Shown piece after piece: positions 8,665 through 16,153 of a stretch of 64,000 nucleotides of DNA. This DNA comes from Burkholderiaceae bacterium (GTDB lineage: Bacteria; Pseudomonadota; Gammaproteobacteria; Burkholderiales; Burkholderiaceae_A), in NCBI GenBank assembly GCA_018882785.1, contig VERI01000004.1, positions 1 through 64,000 of the forward strand. The letters run 5' to 3'. The translations under genes and the position numbers were made by a program. The notes below the pieces were generated by a model. The model saw only the letters and a program-made list of their open reading frames with translations. It made no database searches and was not told the DNA's origin. Every line of letters begins with the position of its first letter. Position 1 is the first letter of the stretch.

Positions 8665-9081
8665 TCAAAGTGCATAGTGTGGCACGCTTGGCTTGAGGAC
8701 TCGAAGCACGCGGCTGAGCAGGCCGAATTCACGGGAAACTCTATCGAAGAGTTCATCTGCGGGCCGGGAAGCGTAGGCCGCACGAGCATACGCAATCTGG
8801 CCCATTTTTTCGTAATAATTCTGCTCCACAAGCCGGGCGCGCCGGACATCCCAGGCATCGACAAACAGACAGCCGTCGCCGATGTCCCGATAGTCGTCTT
8901 TGGTTTTCGCTCTGGAGAGTTCGAGGCAGATAATTTCAGGGGGGAACTGATGCTTGCGAAAGTTTCGGGCCATCATATGGACCAGATAGGCCTCGAGATC
9001 CTGGTCAAGAAATACTTGGCTTCGGCCTTCAGACTCCATCACCATTTCCCAGCTGGCTTTCAGGTACGGCTGCCAATTCAT
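8665..9081 (-). CDS. Conserved protein of unknown function
   Basis: A soluble-looking 138-residue protein; I do not recognise a named domain. It has no signal peptide, membrane segment or obvious metal motif. Notable parts are DLEAYLVHMMARNFRK (residues ~28-43), an IGDGCLF block near the middle, and a helical C-terminus with FGLLSRVLRVLKP. I have a general memory of similar unassigned proteins in proteobacteria, but cannot attach a function. I chose the ATG at 9081 over the upstream one at 9141 because AGGGAGA sits 6 bases before it and the extra 20 residues look unrelated. It is the first gene of the minus-strand directon leading into CMD, ggt and the TAXI gene (31 bases to the next gene). 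Confidence 0.65.
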   Translation of the reverse strand: MNWQPYLKASWEMVMESEGRSQVFLDQDLEAYLVHMMARNFRKHQFPPEIICLELSRAKTKDDYRDIGDGCLFVDAWDVRRARLVEQNYYEKMGQIAYARAAYASRPADELFDRVSREFGLLSRVLRVLKPSVPHYAL

Positions 9082-9246
9082 TGCGGTCTCCCTTAGCTTG
9101 AATTGGAAAGTCTTTGAGCGGAAAAATAGTCCTAAATTCACGATGAATCAAGGGGTTTGTTTGGTTCAAGTTCCACGCTCTGGGCGTGATCCAATCCGTG
9201 ACGCTGAGGTACAGCTAGACTCTGGCTTTGCGGGTGAGACGTTGGT

Positions 9247-10122
9247 ATGGATCGGGGGGCGCGGGTGAACAGCAGACTCTTTGGCCTGTGTGCGGTTATT
9301 TTCTCCGCGGTGGGCTTTGGTGCTATGGCGATTTTTGCCCGGCAAGCCTATGCAGACGGTGCTGACGTGGTCGCCGTATTATTTCTTCGCTTTCTCATGG
9401 GTGGGCTGCTGATGACGGCGCTCATGGTCGCCCAGCGCTGGCCTTGGCCCAAGCCGTTTGCTATTGGGGTGCTGGCCATGATGGGCGGTGGAATTTATGT
9501 CTTACAGTCATTTTCCTTTTTCAAGGCCTTGCAGCACGCCTCGGCAGGGCTTGTCGCGCTTCTGCTGTATCTCTACCCGTTTCTGGTGACCGTCTTTGGC
9601 GCGTGGATATTCCGAGAGCCATTGGGCGCTCGGCGGTTTGCCGCTGTCTGTATTGCCCTGCTGGGTACGGTGCTGACCCTTTGGGGTGGCCTTTCGGGAA
9701 GTCTGCTGGGAATCGGCCTTGGCGTGTTCTCGGCCCTGCTTTATTCCGCTTATATCCTGATTGGAAGTCGTGTTTTAAAAGAGGAGCAGCCCTACGGCGC
9801 TGCGACTGTCGTCATGCTTTCTGCCGCTGTGGTATTTGGACTTGCCGCGTCGCTCAGTAGCCCGTCGTTTCCCACAACATCCTCAGGGTGGCTTGCCGTG
9901 TGCGCCATTGCAGTCTTTTCGACCGTTGTTGCGATCGTAGGGTTCTTTATTGGTGTGAGAATTTTGGGGGCTTCAGATGCCGCGACATTATCCACGCTTG
10001 AGCCGGTGGTCACGATAGCCCTTGCCGCGGTTTTTTTAGGTGAGACCTTGGAACCGTTACAGCTTGTGGGCGCTGCTATTGTGCTGGGCGCGGTGGTATG
10101 GCTAACGCGGATTAAATCTTAA
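9247..10122 (+). CDS. EamA/DMT-family transporter
   Basis: A second, clearly different DMT-superfamily transporter of 291 residues with about ten membrane segments in two EamA repeats (first: FGAMAIFARQAYADGADVV and FLRFLMGGLLMTALM; second starting near residue 155 with FSALLYSAYILIGSR). These are inner-membrane carriers for small metabolites; substrate unknown. The start is uncertain: the ATG at 9247 gives eight extra polar residues, while the GTG at 9268 is preceded by a G-rich stretch. It is divergent from the hypothetical gene at 8665-9081 across a ~165-base gap that probably holds both promoters, and its 3' end overlaps the convergent DUF2788 gene by 11 bases. Confidence 0.85.
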   Translation: MDRGARVNSRLFGLCAVIFSAVGFGAMAIFARQAYADGADVVAVLFLRFLMGGLLMTALMVAQRWPWPKPFAIGVLAMMGGGIYVLQSFSFFKALQHASAGLVALLLYLYPFLVTVFGAWIFREPLGARRFAAVCIALLGTVLTLWGGLSGSLLGIGLGVFSALLYSAYILIGSRVLKEEQPYGAATVVMLSAAVVFGLAASLSSPSFPTTSSGWLAVCAIAVFSTVVAIVGFFIGVRILGASDAATLSTLEPVVTIALAAVFLGETLEPLQLVGAAIVLGAVVWLTRIKS

Positions 10123-10321
10123 TGAATGCCTGTATGAGAGTCTTGGCAATCCAGCCGCTGGTTCCGACGAGCAGTGCGATGCTCAGCACGATGTATGCCA
10201 TTTTCCCGCCCTTCGACTCCCGCGCGAGCGCAACGACAATGACCACCATTAAAAGAATGAGTCCCGAGACAAAATAGGGTGTTAAATTATCTAAAAGATC
10301 AATCAGCTCTTGGTTGTCCAT
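10112..10321 (-). CDS. DUF2788 family small membrane protein
   Basis: A 69-residue protein with two hydrophobic segments (FVSGLILLMVVIVVALA at ~17-33 and MAYIVLSIALLVGTSGWIA at ~41-59) separated by a short charged loop. Length and pattern agree with the DUF2788 family of small proteobacterial inner-membrane proteins, whose function is unknown. Its start lies inside the 3' end of the maf gene (23-base overlap), so it is probably translated from the same mRNA. Its own 3' end overlaps the convergent EamA gene. Confidence 0.7.
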   Translation of the reverse strand: MDNQELIDLLDNLTPYFVSGLILLMVVIVVALARESKGGKMAYIVLSIALLVGTSGWIAKTLIQAFIKI

Positions 10322-10940
10322 GGCGGCTCACTCGATGAATCAGATCCAGGGTCTCGTATAGTGGCAACCCCATGATGCCCGAGAAACTTCCCGTAATATG
10401 CGGAATCAGGCTTCCAGCTGCCCCTTGGATGCCATAGCCTCCGGCCTTATCGAAAGGTTCTCCGGACGCAATATAGGCCTCAATCCATTGTGGACTCAGG
10501 GCGGCGAATGTGACTTCTGATCGGACGAGAACGCGATCGGCAGCTGTCTGGTCAAATCGACTCAGACTGACTGCAGTCAAGACGTCATGGGTCGTATTGG
10601 ATAACTGACGCAGCATTGCGCGGGCAGCCTGGTCGTGGGCTGGTTTACCAAGGATCTGACCATGTAAGCTGACTACAGTATCCGCCGCGATAATCAAATC
10701 ACCGGGTTTAGGCTGCTGTATTCTGTCCGAGCGGTAGAGTCGTTGGATAGCATGCTCTAGCTTGGCATTGGCAACCCGACATACATAGACCTCAGGTGGT
10801 TCGCCGGCGTGGTGATCTTCTAGTGATTCAAGGTCTTCATCGGATCTCGGGATCAGGACAATGGGGTGAAGACCCACCGATCGGAGGAGTTCCCGTCGGC
10901 GGGGGCTTTGGGATGCGAGATAAAGATCAGGGGGCCTCAA
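10299..10940 (-). CDS. maf: Maf-family nucleotide pyrophosphatase
   Basis: Maf proteins hydrolyse nucleoside triphosphates (dTTP/UTP or modified nucleotides) to monophosphates and are thought to clear non-canonical nucleotides; overexpression can affect septum formation. The 213-residue sequence opens with the family signature LYLASQSPRRRELL, and contains the catalytic-site blocks DLIIAADTVVSL (about 81-92) and GGYGIQGAAGSLIPHITGSF near 166-185. The PQWIEAYIASGEPFDKAGGYGIQG stretch fits the YhdE-like dTTP/UTP subgroup. It is divergent from the aminotransferase gene at 10988 with a 47-base gap. DUF2788 overlaps its 3' end. Confidence 0.92.
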   Translation of the reverse strand: MRPPDLYLASQSPRRRELLRSVGLHPIVLIPRSDEDLESLEDHHAGEPPEVYVCRVANAKLEHAIQRLYRSDRIQQPKPGDLIIAADTVVSLHGQILGKPAHDQAARAMLRQLSNTTHDVLTAVSLSRFDQTAADRVLVRSEVTFAALSPQWIEAYIASGEPFDKAGGYGIQGAAGSLIPHITGSFSGIMGLPLYETLDLIHRVSRHGQPRAD

Positions 10941-10987
10941 AGGAGTCTCGACAGTCGGGCAGGTTTAAACCTGTGACAATAGCGGAT

Positions 10988-12160
10988 ATGAATCATCGAT
11001 CCAATCTCTCGTTACGGGCTGAGGCGACCCGGCCTTTTTATGTGATGGAGCTTTTGGCTCGCGCCGCAGCGCGTGAGCCTGTCTATGGACCCTCTATCAG
11101 CATGGTTGTGGGAGAGCCCGATTTCCCTCCGCCGGCCCCGGTGATCCGGGCCGCACAGCAGGTGTTAGAGCTCGGTGATATCCACTACACCCATGCGCTC
11201 GGCATGCCTGAGCTGCGCCAGGCGATTGCGGCGGACTATCTTCGCCGTGATGGGCTTTCCGTAGAGATGAATCGAATTGCCATTACATCGGGTGCCTCAG
11301 GAGCACTTCTTCTGGTGATGGCCGCAATTCTTAATCCGGGAGATGAAGTCTTAATTCCGGACCCAAGCTATCCATGTAACCGAGAGTTCGTGTCGGCGAT
11401 GGGTGGTGTCGTGCGCACGATTGCTGTGGACGCTTCGACGGATTTTCAGCCAACCGTGGCGGCAGTCGAGCAGGCATGGGGGCCACGAACCCGGGCGCTA
11501 TTGGTGGCAAGCCCCGGCAATCCCACAGGCACCCTACTTGGGCCACAGCAGGCACAGCTGCTCGCTGGGGCGGTGCGGCGTCTCGGGGGTCTGATGATCA
11601 TCGACGAGATTTATCAACGTCTCGTGTTTGACGGATCCCCCAGGTCTCTGCTCACATTGGGCGAAGACATTATTTCGGTAAACAGTTTTTCAAAAACCTT
11701 TTCCATGACAGGATGGCGACTGGGCTGGCTGGTAGCCCCTGCGGAAATCGTTGCAGCAATTGAGCGCTTATCGCAGAACCTTTACATTTCGCCCGCATCG
11801 TTATCCCAGCGTGCCGCGCTCGCGGCCTTTGATCCGGAATCGCTGGAGATTGCCGAGACCTATCGCCAGCGTTTCAAGGCACAGGGGTCTTACCTGCTTG
11901 CTGAGCTTCAGCGATTAGGATTCGGGCTACCTGCGGCGCCGCACGGAGCGTTTTATGGCTACTGCGATGTCTCCGGCCTGACCGATGATAGTTATCAGTT
12001 CTGTCTGGATCTATGTGACCGGGCGGGCGTCTTGATGACACCGGGTCGGGATTTTGGTGATCATCAGCCGAAGCGGTATGTCCGTGTGTCGTATACAAAG
12101 CCGTTGACAGTCCTACAAGAGGGCATTGATCGCATCAATCGTTTTTTGAATAAAGGATAG
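10988..12160 (+). CDS. Class I/II pyridoxal-phosphate aminotransferase
   Basis: A 390-residue fold-type I PLP aminotransferase. Family landmarks are GEPDFPPP near residue 40, PGNPTGTLL near 180 (substrate carboxylate/PLP contacts), the DEIYQ Asp-Tyr pair that contacts the cofactor, the Schiff-base lysine in SFSKTFSMTGWRLGW, and the C-terminal Arg in RYVRVSY that binds the substrate carboxylate. The substrate is not evident; AspC/AlaT-like enzymes share this pattern. The long upstream extension of the reading frame is antisense to maf, so the ATG at 10988 is the better start; it matches the family N-terminus. The old yellow enzyme gene begins 2 bases after its stop, so the two are likely one operon. 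Confidence 0.88.
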   Translation: MNHRSNLSLRAEATRPFYVMELLARAAAREPVYGPSISMVVGEPDFPPPAPVIRAAQQVLELGDIHYTHALGMPELRQAIAADYLRRDGLSVEMNRIAITSGASGALLLVMAAILNPGDEVLIPDPSYPCNREFVSAMGGVVRTIAVDASTDFQPTVAAVEQAWGPRTRALLVASPGNPTGTLLGPQQAQLLAGAVRRLGGLMIIDEIYQRLVFDGSPRSLLTLGEDIISVNSFSKTFSMTGWRLGWLVAPAEIVAAIERLSQNLYISPASLSQRAALAAFDPESLEIAETYRQRFKAQGSYLLAELQRLGFGLPAAPHGAFYGYCDVSGLTDDSYQFCLDLCDRAGVLMTPGRDFGDHQPKRYVRVSYTKPLTVLQEGIDRINRFLNKG

Positions 12161-12162
12161 CT

Positions 12163-13254
12163 ATGGCAACCCTGTATGAGTCATTTCAGATTGGCGATCT
12201 TGTCGTCCCAAACCGAATTGTGATGGCACCGCTCACGCGAAGCCGGGCCAATGAACAGTGTGAGCCCACTGATTTGGCAGTGACTTATTACACCCAGAGG
12301 GCTACAGCGGGGTTGATCATCTCAGAGGCCAGCCAGATCAGTCAGCAGGGACAGGGGTACATCTGCACGCCGGGGATCTACACCGAAGGGCAGGTCAAGG
12401 GGTGGCGCCGCGTCACGGATGCGGTGCATGCCGCTGGCGGCAGAATGTGTCTTCAGCTGTGGCATGTTGGCCGCATATCCCACACCCATTTTCAGCCTCA
12501 TCAGGCCCCACCGGTGGCGCCATCGGCGATTCGCGCTCAGGCCAAGGTGTTTATTCCCTCGGGCTTTGAAGACTGTTCGATGCCGCGTGCGCTCGAGACA
12601 GCGGAGATTGCGGAGCTGGTGAAGTCATATGCTCAGGCGGCCCAGAATGCGAAGCAGGCGGGCTTTGACATGATTGAGCTACACGGCGCGAATGGCTACC
12701 TGATTGATCAGTTTCTGAGAGATCAGTCGAATCAGCGTACGGATGCCTTTGGGGGAAGCATTGAGAACCGAATGCGATTCCCGCTTCAGGTTGTTGACGC
12801 CCTGTGCCAGGTCTATCCATCGCATCGGGTAGGAATCCGGCTTTCTCCCGCCGCTACGGTGCATGATGCGGACGACAGCGATCCGTTGACCTTATTTTCG
12901 GAACTGGTCCGGCAGCTCGGGCAGAGGCGGCTGGGCTATCTACACCTGGTGGAGGGGCAGACCCTGGGCCCTCGGGATTGGCGTCCCGCTGTTGATCTTG
13001 GCCGATTAAAGAAGATATTTCGTGCGTCGGGGGGGCTGTCGGTCATTGCGAACAATGGCTATGACCGACAGATGGCAGAGAGGGCCGTCGAAGACGGTAG
13101 TGCAGACATGATTGCATTTGGCGTCCCGTTTATCGCTAACCCCGATCTTGTGGCGCGCCTCCAGCATGGCTATCCATTGAATCAGGCGGATTCCTCGACG
13201 TTTTATAAGGGCGGAGCAAAGGGGTATACCGACTATCCGTTTTATGCTGCCTAA
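12163..13254 (+). CDS. Old yellow enzyme family alkene reductase (NemA-like)
   Basis: A 363-residue FMN-dependent TIM-barrel oxidoreductase of the old yellow enzyme family, which reduces activated C=C bonds and nitro compounds with NAD(P)H. The N-terminus NRIVMAPLTRSRA carries the FMN-binding block; WHVGR near 106 and the substrate-binding His/Asn pair in ELHGANGYLIDQFLRD (about 172-187) are present, followed by SNQRTDAFGGSIENR. C-terminal GVPFIANPDL is the usual phosphate-binding end. Such enzymes include N-ethylmaleimide reductase; physiological substrate here is unknown. Two bases separate it from the upstream aminotransferase. Confidence 0.93.
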   Translation: MATLYESFQIGDLVVPNRIVMAPLTRSRANEQCEPTDLAVTYYTQRATAGLIISEASQISQQGQGYICTPGIYTEGQVKGWRRVTDAVHAAGGRMCLQLWHVGRISHTHFQPHQAPPVAPSAIRAQAKVFIPSGFEDCSMPRALETAEIAELVKSYAQAAQNAKQAGFDMIELHGANGYLIDQFLRDQSNQRTDAFGGSIENRMRFPLQVVDALCQVYPSHRVGIRLSPAATVHDADDSDPLTLFSELVRQLGQRRLGYLHLVEGQTLGPRDWRPAVDLGRLKKIFRASGGLSVIANNGYDRQMAERAVEDGSADMIAFGVPFIANPDLVARLQHGYPLNQADSSTFYKGGAKGYTDYPFYAA

Positions 13255-13287
13255 GCGCCGACCGGCTTCTGGTTAGAATCAAGTCCC

Positions 13288-14328
13288 ATGTCGCTCGCGC
13301 CCTTATTTGATCCCAGCATTCTGTTTTTTGTCGTCGGGATTGCGGCCGGATTAATGAAATCTAGCCTCGAGATTCCCGTCCCGATTGCGCGGTTTCTTTC
13401 CCTGTATCTATTGATGGCCCTTGGTCTGAAGGGCGGATTCGCGCTTGCCCAGAGTGGCTTTACGCTGGAAGTGGTGGCAGATCTAGGAATCGCCGTTGTG
13501 CTGGCGGTGATCGTGCCGTTGCTGTGTTATGCGATTTTGAAGCGGGTGATCAGCGGCTTTGATGCCGCGGCGATCTCTGCGACGTATGGATCAGTCAGTG
13601 CAGTGACATTCATCACGGCGACACAGTTTTTAGAGAAACAGGGACTCGACTACGGTGGGCACATGGCGGCCGCCATGGCCTTGATGGAGTCTCCGGCCAT
13701 TATCTTTGCGGTGCTGATGGCCAATATGCTTCGACGTCGATCGCCTTCAGCCGTCAGCGGAGATCCATTGTTTGGACAGACCTATGCGTTAATGCCCGAT
13801 CAATTACCCAAATCCCGTCACGGTGTCGACGAAAACGCTACCCTTTCGGCGGTACTCAAGGAGTCCTTTACCGAGGGCGCTCAGATCTTATTGCTCGGGA
13901 GTATGTTGATCGGCCTGCTCACCGGTGATGCAGGTAAGCAGATCATGGAGCCGTTCACCGGCCAGCTCTTTAAAGGCATGCTCGCCTTTTTCCTTCTTGA
14001 TATGGGCATTGCCACTGCCAGCAGAATGGCCAATCTGCGGCACGTGCCAAAGGTTCTCCTGCTGTACGGAATCGCAGCGCCGCCCTGTCATGCGCTTATT
14101 GCGCTCGGCCTGTGTGGGCTCTTCGGTGTGCCCGCGGGGAATGCGGCCCTACTGGCGGTACTCGCCGCAAGTGCTTCCTATATCGCGGTGCCTGCCGTGC
14201 TTAAACATGCCATCCCGGAGGCGTCTCCGGTGTTGTATCTGGGCATGTCGTTGGGCGTTACCTTTCCGCTCAATATCATCGTGGGCATTCCGCTCTATGT
14301 GAGCATGGCCCGCTGGCTGTTAGGCTGA
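13288..14328 (+). CDS. SbtA-like sodium-dependent bicarbonate transport family permease
   Basis: A 346-residue polytopic inner-membrane protein with about ten hydrophobic segments in two similar halves. It resembles the SbtA family, first known as cyanobacterial Na+/HCO3- symporters: the blocks PIARFLSLYLLMALGLKGG near 35, SGFDAAAISATYGSVSAVTFITA near 90, and in the second half FLLDMGIATASR and GNAALLAVLAASASYIAVPA. Outside cyanobacteria the transported ion has rarely been shown, so bicarbonate is a family-level guess. It stands alone: 33 bases after the old yellow enzyme gene and convergent (4 bases) with glxR. No SbtB-type PII partner gene is adjacent. Confidence 0.82.
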   Translation: MSLAPLFDPSILFFVVGIAAGLMKSSLEIPVPIARFLSLYLLMALGLKGGFALAQSGFTLEVVADLGIAVVLAVIVPLLCYAILKRVISGFDAAAISATYGSVSAVTFITATQFLEKQGLDYGGHMAAAMALMESPAIIFAVLMANMLRRRSPSAVSGDPLFGQTYALMPDQLPKSRHGVDENATLSAVLKESFTEGAQILLLGSMLIGLLTGDAGKQIMEPFTGQLFKGMLAFFLLDMGIATASRMANLRHVPKVLLLYGIAAPPCHALIALGLCGLFGVPAGNAALLAVLAASASYIAVPAVLKHAIPEASPVLYLGMSLGVTFPLNIIVGIPLYVSMARWLLG

Positions 14329-14332
14329 TTCG

Positions 14333-15226
14333 CTACTTCTGCCCGATCTCAAAATTCGCCATCTTTTCGAGTGCACGGATCATTGCGGAATGATCCCATG
14401 CCTTGCCGCCATGGGCAGCGCAGGCATTGAAGAGCTCTTGGGCGGTAGCCGTATTGGGCAGGGATACGCCCATCGCGCGGGCGCTTTGCAGGGCAAGATT
14501 CAGATCTTTTTGATGTAGTTCAATTCTAAAACCGGGATTAAAGGTTCGATTAATCATGCGCTCGCCGTGCACCTCAAGAATACGCGACGCGGCAAACCCG
14601 CCCATCAGCGCCTGACGGACTTTGGCGGGATCGGCGCCCGCCTTGGCGGCAAAGAGCAGGGCCTCTGAGACGGCCTCGATGTTGAGGGCGACAATGATCT
14701 GATTGGCGACCTTCGCGGTCTGGCCATCACCCGTTGCACCCACGAGGGTGATGTTCTTACCCATCAGCTCAAATAGCGGTTTTACGCGGGCAAAGGCGGC
14801 CTCTGGTCCTCCCACCATGATGGTGAGGGCTGCGTTTTTTGCGCCAACTTCGCCACCGGATACGGGGGCATCGAGATAGTCGCAGCCCAAGGCATTAATT
14901 TTCTTAGCGAACTCCTTGGTGCTGATCGGCGAAATTGAGCTCATATCCACGATTACCTTGCCCTTTGACAGTCCGCCTGCTACGCCATGTTCACCAAAAA
15001 GGACACGCTCCACATCTGGCGTATCGGGCACCATCGTGATGATGATGTCAGCTTTCTGGGCGACTTCCTGTGGGCTCTTGCATTGGATCGCCTTGGTCTG
15101 GGCGATTGACTCGGGGACCTTGCTGCGTGTATGAACAAACACATTGTGTCCAGCATTGATCAGATGGCCGCACATCGGAGCACCCATAATTCCCAGACCG
15201 ATAAATCCAACATTGAGGGATGACAT
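14333..15226 (-). CDS. glxR: 2-hydroxy-3-oxopropionate (tartronate semialdehyde) reductase
   Basis: This NAD(P)H-dependent enzyme reduces tartronate semialdehyde to D-glycerate, the last step of the glyoxylate-to-glycerate pathway. The 297-residue protein belongs to the beta-hydroxyacid dehydrogenase family: N-terminal Rossmann motif GFIGLGIMGAPM (residues ~7-18), substrate-binding DAPVSGGEVGA near 118, and the catalytic lysine region GDGQTAKVANQ near 167-177. It is the third gene of the gcl-hyi-glxR operon on the minus strand, which fixes the substrate better than sequence alone. Its alternative name is garR. The stop lies 4 bases from the convergent SbtA-like gene. Confidence 0.93.
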   Translation of the reverse strand: MSSLNVGFIGLGIMGAPMCGHLINAGHNVFVHTRSKVPESIAQTKAIQCKSPQEVAQKADIIITMVPDTPDVERVLFGEHGVAGGLSKGKVIVDMSSISPISTKEFAKKINALGCDYLDAPVSGGEVGAKNAALTIMVGGPEAAFARVKPLFELMGKNITLVGATGDGQTAKVANQIIVALNIEAVSEALLFAAKAGADPAKVRQALMGGFAASRILEVHGERMINRTFNPGFRIELHQKDLNLALQSARAMGVSLPNTATAQELFNACAAHGGKAWDHSAMIRALEKMANFEIGQK

Positions 15227-15284
15227 CGACGATTCCTTTATAAGAGTGATGAAATAAGCGGATGAAGTGTAATCTCGGAGACGT

Positions 15285-16058
15285 CTAGCGGGAAGTTATC
15301 CAGCCCAGACCTGCCTCTGTGGTGGTGGCCGGCTTGTACTCGCAGCCAATCCAGCCCTGATAGCCGAGTGAATCGAGCAGGTTAAAGAGAAAAGCGTAAT
15401 TGATCTCGCCTGTACCCGGCTCGTTTCGTCCTGGATTATCTGCCACCTGGATGTGGGCGATGCGGCTGAAATGTTTCTTGATCGTGGCCGCCAGTTCTCC
15501 CTCCATACGCTGCATGTGATAAATGTCATGCTGGAGAAACAAATTATCGGCTCCAACCTGGTCGTGCAGCCGAAGTGCTTGTTCGGTACCGTGAAGGAAG
15601 AAGCCGGGAATATCAAAGGTGTTGATCGGCTCGGTGAGCAGCCGAAGGCCCGCTTTTTTTAGCTCGGCAGCGGCAAACCGCAGGTTGGCCACTAAGGTCT
15701 CGTGCAGTTCCTGATCGCTCACCCCTGCAGGCGCTTTCCCCGCGAGACAATTCAGCTGAGGTACACCCAGGGCGCAAGCGTATTCGATCGCCTTTGGAAC
15801 ACCCGCTCGGAATTCATGGACACGGGCGGGATCACAGGCGATGCCACGATCACCTGCGTCCCAATCGCCAGCAGGAAGGTTATGAAGCACGAGCGTCAGG
15901 CCGTTATTGGTCAGGCGTGCTTTCAGTTCTTCTGCGGGGTAGGCATACGGAAACAGAAACTCCACCGCTTTAAAGCCGCTCTTGGCAGCCTTTTCGAATC
16001 GGTCCAGAAACGGGACCTCATTGAAAAGCATCGTGAGGTTGGCAGCAAAGCGGGGCAT
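15285..16058 (-). CDS. hyi: Hydroxypyruvate isomerase
   Basis: Interconverts hydroxypyruvate and tartronate semialdehyde, between Gcl and GlxR in glyoxylate use. The 257-residue protein is a xylose-isomerase-like TIM barrel. Visible blocks: PRFAANLTMLF at the start, FKAVEFLFPY near 30, LTEPINTFDIPGFFL near 140 with the metal-binding Glu, LQHDIYHMQRMEG near 175-186 and the C-terminal GWIGCEYKP, where Glu is catalytic. A GAGG ribosome-binding site precedes the ATG. It follows gcl after a 95-base gap that holds a strong hairpin, and glxR follows 58 bases later. Confidence 0.93.
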   Translation of the reverse strand: MPRFAANLTMLFNEVPFLDRFEKAAKSGFKAVEFLFPYAYPAEELKARLTNNGLTLVLHNLPAGDWDAGDRGIACDPARVHEFRAGVPKAIEYACALGVPQLNCLAGKAPAGVSDQELHETLVANLRFAAAELKKAGLRLLTEPINTFDIPGFFLHGTEQALRLHDQVGADNLFLQHDIYHMQRMEGELAATIKKHFSRIAHIQVADNPGRNEPGTGEINYAFLFNLLDSLGYQGWIGCEYKPATTTEAGLGWITSR

Positions 16059-16100
16059 AGGAGATCCTCTTTAAGAAAACAAGATTTTAGTGTTTAGGTG

Positions 16101-16137
16101 AGGCAACGCACGACCGCCATGCGGCCACGCGTTGCCT
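16101..16137 (-). other. Intercistronic stem-loop between gcl and hyi
   Basis: The gap between gcl and hyi contains a perfect 9-base inverted repeat, AGGCAACGC (16101-16109) and GCGTTGCCT (16129-16137). Inside the loop sits a second small palindrome, CCGC-CAT-GCGG. In the transcript this would fold into a stable two-tier hairpin. No T-run follows on the minus strand, so a simple intrinsic terminator is unlikely. A processing or mRNA-stability element giving unequal gcl and hyi expression is the likelier role (inference). Confidence 0.55.
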
Positions 16138-16153
16138 GATCGACGCCAACAGA

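Noticed and set aside
10796-10988. Upstream extension of the aminotransferase frame
   Set aside because: It runs antisense through the maf gene and has no family similarity; the conserved N-terminus starts at 10988.
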